DNA of 34,434 nt, taken from contig JAQYVP010000088.1 of the NCBI GenBank assembly GCA_030145485.1, forward strand, positions 1-34,434, read 5' to 3'. Source of the DNA: Chromatiales bacterium. GTDB taxonomy: Bacteria; Pseudomonadota; Gammaproteobacteria; Chromatiales; Chromatiaceae. Every line of letters starts with the position of its first letter. Position 1 is the first letter of the stretch. Of the stretch, positions 24,299-31,638 are shown one piece after another. Below the pieces are notes generated by a model that made no database searches, was not told where the DNA came from, and was given only the letters and a program-made list of their open reading frames with translations. A program made the position numbers and the translations under genes.

Positions 24299-24410
24299 TA
24301 TATTTAAGATAGCGGACATATGGAATATCAGAAGTAAGCGCTATCGCTTACCCCCTGGTATTCTTTGAGTGACCTACATCTTTACAAATGAGTCAAATAT
24401 CAATGCATGA

Positions 24411-24507
24411 CTCTCGCCAAGACGCCAAGCTCGCCAAGAAAAACCTTTGCGGTCTTGGCGTCTTGGCGAGAGAAAATGATTTTTTTCATGCCTTGTCAGT
24501 CTGAGAC
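24411..24507. repeat. Dispersed repeat, copy B, with full palindrome
   Basis: A perfect 19-bp inverted repeat (CTCTCGCCAAGACGCCAAG at 24411-24429, complement at 24454-24472) is followed by a tail shared with copy A. The part 24424-24507 matches 5217-5296 on the opposite strand. The rest of the 24299-24574 gap shows no gene. Confidence 0.75.
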
Positions 24508-24574
24508 TTGCTCCCGCTAGTTAATGTCATGCAATTCAGCGATCGGCACTTATTTCCACCTCAAATTTATCACT

Positions 24575-24778
24575 ATGACTCCACAACGCGCGCTGGAACT
24601 TATCGAGCAGCAACTGCAATTTGGCAGCGGCTATAATCGCAATGCTGTGCGGCTTATTCTTGCCGAAGTACAGCGTGAACATGGCCAGGCGCTGGTTGAC
24701 AGCCTGATTCGCACCCTGGAACTCGATGAAAAATTTGATCTTGCCCAGGGCACTGACTTCTCCACTCTCAGCAAATGA
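24575..24778 (+). CDS. Small conserved-looking hypothetical protein, 67 aa
   Basis: This short helical protein (MTPQRALELIEQQLQFG...) has no family that I can name. It ends with an ATGA overlap into the nucleotidyltransferase gene, which strongly implies co-translation and a shared function. The start at ATG 24575 is chosen because the upstream extension to 24524 overlaps the tail region of the repeat; no clear Shine-Dalgarno site precedes it. It could be a small antitoxin-like or accessory subunit, but nothing in the sequence proves this. Confidence 0.6.
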   Translation: MTPQRALELIEQQLQFGSGYNRNAVRLILAEVQREHGQALVDSLIRTLELDEKFDLAQGTDFSTLSK

Positions 24779-25824
24779 AAAATCACCTTATTTCCCTGCA
24801 GCGCCTGGCACGACTGTCGAACAATGACAGCGATGAACTCGACGATGACTTTATTCAATTCCTCGTCGATGAACTCGATCAACCGATCTCCCCCGTCGGC
24901 AGGCTCGCTCCACTGCTGCTGCAACGTCTGCAGCAACTTGATCAGCAACCCGCTGAATTACTGCGGCGCCTCCAGTTTGCCAGCCCACTGATCCAACAAC
25001 TGCATCAACTGCAGCAACAGTGGCTAGGAAAAGCCGTGCAGGCTTTATTGGCTGAAAATATTGCAGTAATCCCGTTGCAGGCGGCTGCATTCAATGATCG
25101 TCTCTATCCACAGGATACCCCGCGTATCGGAGCCAACCTTGATCTACTCATCAAGGAGCTGGATATTAACAGGGCCAGTCAATGCATTGATGGTTTACTG
25201 ACGCCTGTCAATTTGACGACCAGCAGGCGCGAAGCGAATGCCAAACCATGTAAGAACGGCTGGAAATTACCGCAGCAGATTCCCGGCAGACTCTATCTGC
25301 ACCATACAATTACTCCTGCAGAGAATTTCCCGCAATTCACACAGCAGCTATTCGAGCGCAGTCAGCCCTACACTGACTCCCCGGGTGCACTGATACGCAA
25401 ACTCACCACCGAGGATCATCTGCTCTATCTGGCAATCCGGGGAACCTGTGATCTATCCGTCATCAATCACAACCTGCTCGATGCACATGAAATCTGGAGC
25501 CAATTGCAACCGGATCACTACAAGCTCATCAAAACGGCCCGCCAGGCCGGCGCCTCGAACGCCCTTTACATGCTGCTCGATACATGCCGCCGCAGACTCA
25601 ACACAGCTGTTCCCGAACGGTGGCTGAAACGACTGCCGCAAAGCACTTTGCGCGCCTCCATCGGGATGCTGGCTTTTGAACAGGGCGCACTCTACAAACG
25701 GGATGAGATAACAAACGGCCACAGAATCCGGCAACTGCTGGGTTACGCGCTCGTTCCGGACAAGCCGGGTAAAATAACAACAGTCGCTCGCAACTGCCTG
25801 AGCCCATTACAGTCCAACAGCTAG
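24775..25824 (+). CDS. Putative nucleotidyltransferase-family protein with degenerate active site
   Basis: This 349-aa protein resembles the uncharacterised nucleotidyltransferase family (NTP_transf_5 type): a helical N-terminus, then VIPLQAAAFNDRLYP, then the catalytic-like strand RIGANLDLLI. In active members the strand carries D-x-D (for example GSDIDLL); here the first Asp is Asn. The protein may therefore be inactive or bind without catalysing. The N-terminus is very rich in Leu and Gln. Translation is coupled to the 67-aa protein. The family assignment is moderate. Confidence 0.5.
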   Translation: MKNHLISLQRLARLSNNDSDELDDDFIQFLVDELDQPISPVGRLAPLLLQRLQQLDQQPAELLRRLQFASPLIQQLHQLQQQWLGKAVQALLAENIAVIPLQAAAFNDRLYPQDTPRIGANLDLLIKELDINRASQCIDGLLTPVNLTTSRREANAKPCKNGWKLPQQIPGRLYLHHTITPAENFPQFTQQLFERSQPYTDSPGALIRKLTTEDHLLYLAIRGTCDLSVINHNLLDAHEIWSQLQPDHYKLIKTARQAGASNALYMLLDTCRRRLNTAVPERWLKRLPQSTLRASIGMLAFEQGALYKRDEITNGHRIRQLLGYALVPDKPGKITTVARNCLSPLQSNS

Positions 25825-25850
25825 AGAATTAGGAAACGCATTTGTCGAGA

Positions 25851-25870
25851 TGTGCTCCTGCTCGAGCACA
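25851..25870. repeat. Small palindrome before ppa
   Basis: TGTGCTC-CTGCTC-GAGCACA forms a 7-bp stem with a 6-nt loop. No T-tract follows, so it may be an operator rather than a terminator. Confidence 0.35.
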
Positions 25871-25935
25871 GCTTTCACAGCAGCGACACGCCACACAGGC
25901 TATACTTCCCTCACAACAATCCGAATTGAAAACAG

Positions 25936-26484
25936 ATGAATCTAGACAGAGTCCCGACAGGCAAAAAAGCCCCCGATGAATTTAATGTCATCATAGAGAT
26001 CCCGGCACACTCGGATCCAATCAAATATGAAGTCGACAAGGAGAGCGGCGCCATGTTCGTTGACCGCTTCATGGTCACCTCGATGCACTACCCCTGCAAT
26101 TATGGCTATATCCCGCACACACTCGCAGATGATGGCGATCCAGCTGATGTGCTGGTCATCACTCCAATCCCTTTGATCACTGGCTCCGTGATCACAGTGC
26201 GTCCCATCGGCGTACTGCAGATGGAAGACGAGGAGGGCTCGGACGCCAAGATACTCTCGGTTCCCATCGAGAAGCTCTATAGCTCCTACAGCAGCAGGCG
26301 CACCCATCACGACCTGCCTCCGGAACTGCTCGATCGCATCGCCCATTTTTTCCAGCACTATAAAGACCTGGAAGAGGGTAAATGGGTCAAGATTACCGGT
26401 TGGGGTGATATCGATGCAGCAAAGGCCGAGGTTGCAAGCAGTATCGAAAATTTTCAGAATGCTCCGGTCCAACCACACTTTTGA
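25936..26484 (+). CDS. ppa: Inorganic pyrophosphatase, soluble family I
   Basis: This 182-aa enzyme hydrolyses PPi to phosphate in the cytoplasm. Family I features are present: [30 protein letters not shown], the signature [10 protein letters not shown] with the metal-binding Asp residues, and [10 protein letters not shown]. Length fits the family (~175-180). Its stop overlaps the start of the phosphoesterase gene. It may compete with the PPi-dependent phosphofructokinase for PPi, so their relative expression would matter for carbon flux. Confidence 0.95.
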   Translation: MNLDRVPTGKKAPDEFNVIIEIPAHSDPIKYEVDKESGAMFVDRFMVTSMHYPCNYGYIPHTLADDGDPADVLVITPIPLITGSVITVRPIGVLQMEDEEGSDAKILSVPIEKLYSSYSSRRTHHDLPPELLDRIAHFFQHYKDLEEGKWVKITGWGDIDAAKAEVASSIENFQNAPVQPHF

Positions 26485-27026
26485 TGAAAATCGCAATTCT
26501 CTCTGACAGCCATGACCACATTCCGCTGCTGCGTGCAGCAGGCTCGGATGCGATTGCGGCCGGTGCTGAAGTTATTATTCACTGCGGCGATCTGGTTGCT
26601 CCAAGCACACTCAACTGTCTCAAGGAGATGCATATTCCCGTGCATGTCATCCATGGCAATAATACCGGCGACCTGGTGACTCTGTCGCGCCTCACGGCTG
26701 AACCTGACAACCACATCCACTACTACGGCCAGGATGTTGCTCTCACTCTCGGCGGCAAACAGTTTTTTCTGGTGCACTACCCGCACTATGCCAGGGCAAT
26801 GGCATTGACAGGCGATTATGACATCGTCTGCTGCGGACACAGCCACAAGGTCTCGATAGAAACGCTCACTGATATTCATGGCGATGCTGTCCGCTGCATC
26901 AACCCCGGCACCGTTGGCGGCGTCGGTTCTTCTCCTGCAACCTGGATCCTGGCGGATCTCGAGAAGATGACTTTTGATGTACACAATGTCGACAAGGCGA
27001 TTGAATTCAGGAGTGCGATAGGATAG
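26484..27026 (+). CDS. MJ0936/YfcE-type metallophosphodiesterase
   Basis: This 180-aa calcineurin-like phosphoesterase has the full metal-binding set: SDSHDH, HCGDLV, HGNNTGD, and C-terminal GHSHK. Family members hydrolyse phosphodiesters in vitro, but the natural substrate is usually unknown. Its ATG overlaps the ppa stop (TGATG), so the two are coupled. A TTG three bases earlier is a less likely start. Confidence 0.88.
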   Translation: MKIAILSDSHDHIPLLRAAGSDAIAAGAEVIIHCGDLVAPSTLNCLKEMHIPVHVIHGNNTGDLVTLSRLTAEPDNHIHYYGQDVALTLGGKQFFLVHYPHYARAMALTGDYDIVCCGHSHKVSIETLTDIHGDAVRCINPGTVGGVGSSPATWILADLEKMTFDVHNVDKAIEFRSAIG

Positions 27027-27111
27027 TCAACGTAACATCCCAATAACTTTGCGCAAAATATCTAACAGTAGACAGTCTTTTTGAAAAGTTACAAATCAAC
27101 AGGGTATCCCA

Positions 27112-27582
27112 ATGCCACAACTGACACATTTCAACCAGGATGGTGAAGCGCACATGGTCGACGTGGGCGCCAAAGATGAGACCCACCGCATCGCAGTGGT
27201 CGAAGGCCGCATTCGTATGCGGCCGGAGACTCTGCAGATGATCCTTGCGGGAGACCACAAGAAAGGCGACGTTCTGGGAATTGCCCGCATTGCCGGCATC
27301 ATGGCGGCCAAAAAGACTTCTGAGCTGGTTCCTCTGTGCCATCCACTGGCTATCACCAGGGTTGGCCTGGATCTCACATCATTGGAGGATGGCATTCATT
27401 GCCGTTCGCAGATCGAAACTCGCGGCCGCACCGGTGTCGAGATGGAGGCGCTGTGCGCAGCCCAGGTCGCATTGCTGACCATCTATGACATGTGCAAGGC
27501 TGTCGATCGCGGCATGATCATCGACAATGTTTGCCTCATGGAGAAACAGGGTGGCAAGTCGGGTCACTGGAAACGTGACTGA
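27112..27582 (+). CDS. moaC: Cyclic pyranopterin monophosphate synthase MoaC
   Basis: This 156-aa enzyme makes cyclic pyranopterin monophosphate, the first stable intermediate of molybdenum cofactor synthesis, acting after MoaA. Family motifs are clear: [20 protein letters not shown] at the start, [19 protein letters not shown] with the catalytic Lys, and [26 protein letters not shown]. It could supply cofactor for the nitrate reductase at 5425-7625. No molybdenum-cofactor riboswitch is visible in the 85-bp leader. engB follows 11 nt downstream. Confidence 0.95.
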   Translation: MPQLTHFNQDGEAHMVDVGAKDETHRIAVVEGRIRMRPETLQMILAGDHKKGDVLGIARIAGIMAAKKTSELVPLCHPLAITRVGLDLTSLEDGIHCRSQIETRGRTGVEMEALCAAQVALLTIYDMCKAVDRGMIIDNVCLMEKQGGKSGHWKRD

Positions 27583-27593
27583 ACACTGACAGG

Positions 27594-28199
27594 ATGAACA
27601 CATTTTTCTTTCAGGCGCATTTCTTCAAAAGCGCAGCAAAACTCAAACAACTTCCAGCTTGTGAAGATCTTGTCGAGGTCGCCTTTGCCGGTCGTTCCAA
27701 CTCCGGAAAATCCAGCGCCATCAACACTCTGTGCAACCAGAAATCGCTCGCCCGCACCAGCAAGACCCCGGGGCGCACGCAGCTGATCAATATCTTTACG
27801 CTAGATGAGCAGCGCAGCCTGATCGATCTGCCTGGTTACGGCTTCGCAAAAGTTGCTGCAAATATCCGCCAGCAGTGGCGCGGACTGCTATCTGACTATA
27901 TCGAGCAGCGCGAGTGCCTCAAAGGTGTCGTCATGATGATGGACTGCCGCCACCCGCTAAAACCGCTGGATAAGCAGATGCTGCAATGGTGCACACATCT
28001 CGGCCTGCCTGTGCATGTACTGCTCACCAAGTCAGACAAACTCAAGAAAGGCCCGGCAAAAAACACCCTGCTGAAGGTACGCCAAATGCTGAAAAAGTAT
28101 GATAATGTCTCGGTGCAACTCTTCTCCTCCCTGAAAAAGAGCGGCATCGATGAAGCACACCAGGTACTGGGTGAGTGGTTCGGTCTGGAAGATATATAA
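27594..28199 (+). CDS. engB: Ribosome biogenesis GTPase EngB (YihA/YsxC)
   Basis: This 201-aa GTPase assists large-subunit assembly. G motifs appear in order: GRSNSGKSS (G1), TPGRTQ (G2), DLPGYG (G3), TKSDKL (G4), and a weak G5. Length is normal. It follows moaC by 11 nt and is probably co-transcribed. The ribosome-binding site is weak, and AGG abuts the ATG. Confidence 0.94.
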   Translation: MNTFFFQAHFFKSAAKLKQLPACEDLVEVAFAGRSNSGKSSAINTLCNQKSLARTSKTPGRTQLINIFTLDEQRSLIDLPGYGFAKVAANIRQQWRGLLSDYIEQRECLKGVVMMMDCRHPLKPLDKQMLQWCTHLGLPVHVLLTKSDKLKKGPAKNTLLKVRQMLKKYDNVSVQLFSSLKKSGIDEAHQVLGEWFGLEDI

Positions 28200-28305
28200 T
28201 CTCTTTCAGCCTACTTTACTATTCCTCCCAACTGATCCGGATACAATTTTCCGATATCGCACGGATCCGTAGCGTGATATAAGTGGTACGCATCCCACCA
28301 TGACA

Positions 28306-28322
28306 TTGGCTGGTGCAATGCA
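28306..28322 (+). promoter_or_regulatory. Possible sigma-54-like promoter before the cytochrome c gene
   Basis: TTGGCTGGTGCAATGCA has GG and GC exactly 10 nt apart and keeps TTGGC and TGCA, but it differs at three or four other consensus positions. It lies 60 nt before the cytochrome start. It is much weaker than the nirB site. Confidence 0.25.
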
Positions 28323-28381
28323 CAAAGCTTTATAGCTGACTACGGGTCTACACAACATCAAGATACCATTGGAGATCAACT

Positions 28382-28690
28382 ATGTATAAACTGATAAGCA
28401 CTTCGTTTCTGCTGCTCTCTTTGCAGCCGGTGCTGGCCGAAGAAACTGCTCCAACGCCTGCGGCAGCAGACGCTTCCGAACCGACCGGTGCCTCACTGAC
28501 ACAGCAGCACTGCACCAGATGCCATGGCGACGAGATGTATATGCGTGATGACCGCCAGGTCAAATCACTCGAATCCCTCAAGCAACGCGCGCATGGCTGC
28601 AACACCATGACAGACGCCAACCTTTTTGAAGAAGATGTCGCCAAGATCATCGATCATCTGAATACAGAGTTTTATCACTTCGAACGATGA
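28382..28690 (+). CDS. Small secreted mono-heme cytochrome c
   Basis: This 102-aa protein has a signal peptide (MYKLISTSFLLLSLQPVLA-EE), an Ala/Pro/Glu linker, and one heme-c motif CTRCH (in QQHCTRCHGDEMY). A Met that could be the distal heme ligand lies in NTMTDANLF. It is small for a class I cytochrome and should be a periplasmic electron carrier of unknown partner. It lies 3 nt before rsgA, although the two have no known functional link. Confidence 0.85.
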   Translation: MYKLISTSFLLLSLQPVLAEETAPTPAAADASEPTGASLTQQHCTRCHGDEMYMRDDRQVKSLESLKQRAHGCNTMTDANLFEEDVAKIIDHLNTEFYHFER

Positions 28691-28693
28691 CCG

Positions 28694-29692
28694 ATGGCTC
28701 AACGGCGTCTGACTGATCAACAACGTGCGCGCATTTCGCGCATTCAGGAACAACGCCGGCAGCGTGCCTCCGAAGAGGCTGAAAATGCGCTCTCCGCTGC
28801 TGATGACAAGGCGCATGAGGGCATTGTCGTTATTCGTCATGGGCGCAATCTGCTGGTCGCCGATGAACGGCAACAGCTGACCCCCTGCCTTTTCCGTCAG
28901 AACCTGGGACAAATTGTCTGCGGGGATCATGTCATATGGCATCGGACCGGTGATAACGAAGGCGTTGTCACCGTGCTTCAGCCACGCACCACCCTGCTCT
29001 CAAGACCTGACTACAGCGGCCGTGAAAAGGCACTGGCAGCGAACCTGACGCAACTGCTGATCGTTACAGCCCCGCAGCCTCCACCTACCGGATACCTGCT
29101 GGACCAATATTTTGCAGCTGCAGAAAACATCGGTCTTGAAGCCGTACTGCTGCTGAACAAAGCTGACCTGCTGACAGCTGATCATCCGCTGCGCCAAACA
29201 GCCGCTACCTATGCAGAGATCGGCTATACGGTCATCGAAGTCAGCAGTAATCAGATGAGCGGCATGCATAAGCTGCAGCAGCAACTGCAGCACCAGACCA
29301 GCATGCTTGTCGGACAATCCGGCGTCGGCAAGTCATCCCTGGTCAACGCACTGCTGCCGGAACTGGATATTGCTGTCGGGCAACTCTCTGCATCATCCGG
29401 TCTCGGCAAACACACCACCTCCTCGGCGACCCTCTATTTTCTCCCGCAAGGCGGCTCTCTGATCGACTCGGCCGGAGTGCGCAGTTTTCGCCTCATGATC
29501 ACAGAACGCAGACAGCTTGAAAAAGGGTTCCGGGAGTTTCACGACTACCTGGGACTCTGCCGATTCAGTGACTGTAGTCATACGCACGAACCGGGCTGTG
29601 CACTCATAGAAGCTGTAAAGGAGGGATCGATCAGCCCCTGGCGGCTGCAGCATTTCTTGCAGATGGTGAAAAGTATGAAAAAGAAAAAATAA
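28694..29692 (+). CDS. rsgA: Small ribosomal subunit biogenesis GTPase RsgA
   Basis: This 332-aa circularly permuted GTPase matures the 30S subunit. An N-terminal basic segment leads to an OB fold, then the permuted G motifs in the order G4 (LNKADLL), G1 (GQSGVGKSSLVNALL), G3 (DSAGV), and a C-terminal zinc site with Cys and His (LCRFSDCSHTHEPGC). Length fits RsgA/YjeQ. The tail ends in a short Lys run. No strong ribosome-binding site is visible; translation may be coupled to the cytochrome gene. Confidence 0.93.
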   Translation: MAQRRLTDQQRARISRIQEQRRQRASEEAENALSAADDKAHEGIVVIRHGRNLLVADERQQLTPCLFRQNLGQIVCGDHVIWHRTGDNEGVVTVLQPRTTLLSRPDYSGREKALAANLTQLLIVTAPQPPPTGYLLDQYFAAAENIGLEAVLLLNKADLLTADHPLRQTAATYAEIGYTVIEVSSNQMSGMHKLQQQLQHQTSMLVGQSGVGKSSLVNALLPELDIAVGQLSASSGLGKHTTSSATLYFLPQGGSLIDSAGVRSFRLMITERRQLEKGFREFHDYLGLCRFSDCSHTHEPGCALIEAVKEGSISPWRLQHFLQMVKSMKKKK

Positions 29693-30089
29693 ACGAAACG
29701 TTTAAGGAGATCTCTCAGCTTGGCCAGAGCAACCAATACTTCACGGCAAACACGGCCAGCCTGTGATGCGTTTCCTAGCTACCATTTATAGTACCTAAAG
29801 CATGTTATGGAATCTATATTAGCATGGGTGGGAAAGCCTCTCTTACAAGCTCATTCATCTGTGAGCCATATTGGGAAAAAAGTAGTCAGGACTCTATAAC
29901 ACGACCCCGTTCATGAGAAAATCGAATGGCAGCACCATACTCATACCATTCATGTCTCGGCAGTGAAAATCAGTTATCAGCCTACTCCTGTGGTGGATGA
30001 AAACCCATCCGACCCATGCACAGGTTCAGTCTGAAAGGAAAAAGCTTAAAAGGAAGAAGGGGAATCTGATGAACATTTTCAACTAAGTC
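29693..30089. other. Gene-poor stretch with a possible degraded ORF
   Basis: No intact gene is seen. One frame from ATG 29807 reads plausibly (MESILAWVGKPLLQ...), meets TAA at 29897-29899, and continues for 45 codons in the same frame (HDPVHEKIEWQHHTHTIHV...) to a TGA at 30032. It may be a gene remnant. I do not recognise it. Confidence 0.25.
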
Positions 30090-30240
30090 GTTGTCCAAAA
30101 ATAACTTCCCGATCCTGCTTGCCCTATTGTCCCTCTTCTGCGTTCCAGCAAGAGTTACATAACGCTGCTATGCGCCCCTTGCTGCGCCTTGAAGACGAAC
30201 AACATTTCTGCGCGATATCGGGAAGTTATTTATGGACAAC
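30090..30240. mobile_element. MITE-like element with 24-bp terminal inverted repeats
   Basis: The two ends (30090-30113 and 30217-30240) are inverted repeats that differ at one of 24 positions; each holds ATAACTTCCCGAT or its complement, with GTTGTCCA outermost. The 151-bp element has no transposase. It is probably mobilised in trans. No clear target duplication is visible. Confidence 0.75.
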
Positions 30241-30347
30241 TCCTAAGTATCTTCTCGCAATATTGGTGGTCTTCCCTGACCAAGCCATGCAGTCCTTTGA
30301 TTTCCTGTGGTGACTAGAGTGTCTGATGATGCAATGTCTGTGAATGG

Positions 30348-30620
30348 TTAGATGCATCCACAGTCCAGATCAGGATTTCTGCGACCAAGTGCATCAAGTG
30401 AGGTCGGGGTGTGTGATGGCATCACATGTCCAATCTCATCACCTGCAAAAAGGTCACTGTTTCCAGCATATGTTTCTGCAACAGGATCAACAGAAACCGT
30501 GGACTCCGTCGTATAACCCTGGTAATTCGCGGTAAGATCAGGATTCTGGAAAACATTTTCCCAATCGGCAGTAGCCGCAGTAGCGACAAGCATCAATGTT
30601 GCTGCAAGTATGGTTTTCAT
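30348..30620 (-). CDS. Small secreted protein of unknown function, 90 aa
   Basis: A clear signal peptide (MKTILAATLMLVATAATA-DW) leads into ~70 residues without a recognised domain: acidic, with VFQNPDLTANYQGYTTE and a C-terminal DLDCGCI holding two Cys as CxC. The upstream GGAG is well placed before the ATG. The C-terminal CxC could bind metal or form a disulfide. It is isolated between the MITE-like element and a gene-poor region. Confidence 0.65.
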   Translation of the reverse strand: MKTILAATLMLVATAATADWENVFQNPDLTANYQGYTTESTVSVDPVAETYAGNSDLFAGDEIGHVMPSHTPTSLDALGRRNPDLDCGCI

Positions 30621-30639
30621 GGCTCATTCTCCTAGCTGT

Positions 30640-31082
30640 TAGTGAAAGGACGTAACACCCGCCCTTATACATATAGACACCCTAAATGAGAATTAATTAC
30701 ATTAAATTATTTTGGGTTGCTTAGATAACCAACTCTGCGACATTGTGTGTTTCTAAAATGGCTACGGTTTCTCACAGAAGCATCACAGGAGGTTCCAGTG
30801 CATCGGGAAGATGTGTAGCCGAGGATCAGGGAAGAGACGACTGAACGCCACCAACTTCCTCCCCACCGAGCCGGGTTTTCTTGCCACACAGTCACAGCGT
30901 ATAGTTTTCCTCTGGTACTCTGATTCGAATCGCGAAACGGCTGTATGATGAACGGGAAACTCATCATCAATTTTCAAGTGCTTCGCTCTCTTCCAATTGC
31001 AAATACATTGGAAAGCGGCTATTTTCAATACAGCTAATGATATTTATCAAGCCGCTATAAAACAAGAGGGGGATTAGGTAGG
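30640..31082. other. Intergenic stretch without a convincing gene
   Basis: Minus-strand frames of 80-87 codons exist here, but they lack a ribosome-binding site, have odd composition, and resemble nothing I know. Parts are AT-rich. This may be the remains of an inserted element. Confidence 0.4.
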
Positions 31083-31256
31083 TTGGCTGCTCGTTACGCA
31101 AACAAAAAGATCTGTTTTTTCCATCTGACACCACTTTACACAAAAACCGGATGGTATTTCAAAGCACGTACACAACGTCATAGCCGAGGCCCTTACCTGA
31201 CGCTTCAAGATGCACAGAATGCAGCGAAAGAGCAGTTCAAGGGTAATACGCAATAA
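31083..31256 (+). CDS. Possible small protein with a WYF-type DUF6316-like core, 57 aa
   Basis: One frame reads YTKTGWYFKARTQRHSRGPYLTLQDAQNAAKEQF, which resembles small gammaproteobacterial proteins with a GWYF-x-TR...GPY core (DUF6316-like). A TTG at 31083 with a GGGGG/TAGG stretch upstream could start it; no ATG is available. It may be a real small gene or the end of a degraded one. Confidence 0.35.
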   Translation: MAARYANKKICFFHLTPLYTKTGWYFKARTQRHSRGPYLTLQDAQNAAKEQFKGNTQ

Positions 31257-31638
31257 AATATTTAAAGAATCCCAGGTGGTTTTTTCGGATTTCAGGTCAG
31301 CGGCAGGATACATGCCTGGCTCACAAGCTCTGATGGAGAGTACACTCTGCGTCTTCCCAATTACCCAGTTTCGGCCAATGATGAAAAAACAGCAGCTGTT
31401 GACAAAAAGGCTGGCAGAGATAGAAATGCATGATATGAATCTGTGCCGGCAACACCTCCATCGAGCCGATCTGGAACCGCCGGTTTATCGACAGCATACA
31501 GATCAGGGTATCGAAGTACATCGATGTAGAAGGTCGCGGCGGCTACCATGTCCAGCCCGCTTCACTGAGTGAAATAATCCTGAATTACCAGCTGGCGGAT
31601 TCGCCTGGAACACCAACATTAATTAAAAAGGATACGTC
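31257..31638. other. Intergenic stretch with a possible 3' gene remnant
   Basis: The frame ending at the TGA that overlaps the start of the phosphorylase gene reads SKYIDVEGRGGYHVQPASL and further coding-like residues for ~65 codons after an in-frame stop, without a start. It may be the tail of a lost gene. Nothing else is recognised. Confidence 0.25.

Noticed and set aside
24411-24472. Perfect 19-bp palindrome as a terminator of the phosphofructokinase gene
   Set aside because: It has no T-tract and the same sequence is a dispersed repeat elsewhere in the window, so a repeat element is the better explanation.
27027-27111. Molybdenum-cofactor riboswitch in the moaC leader
   Set aside because: The 85-bp gap shows no long conserved stems of that class and is shorter than the usual aptamer.
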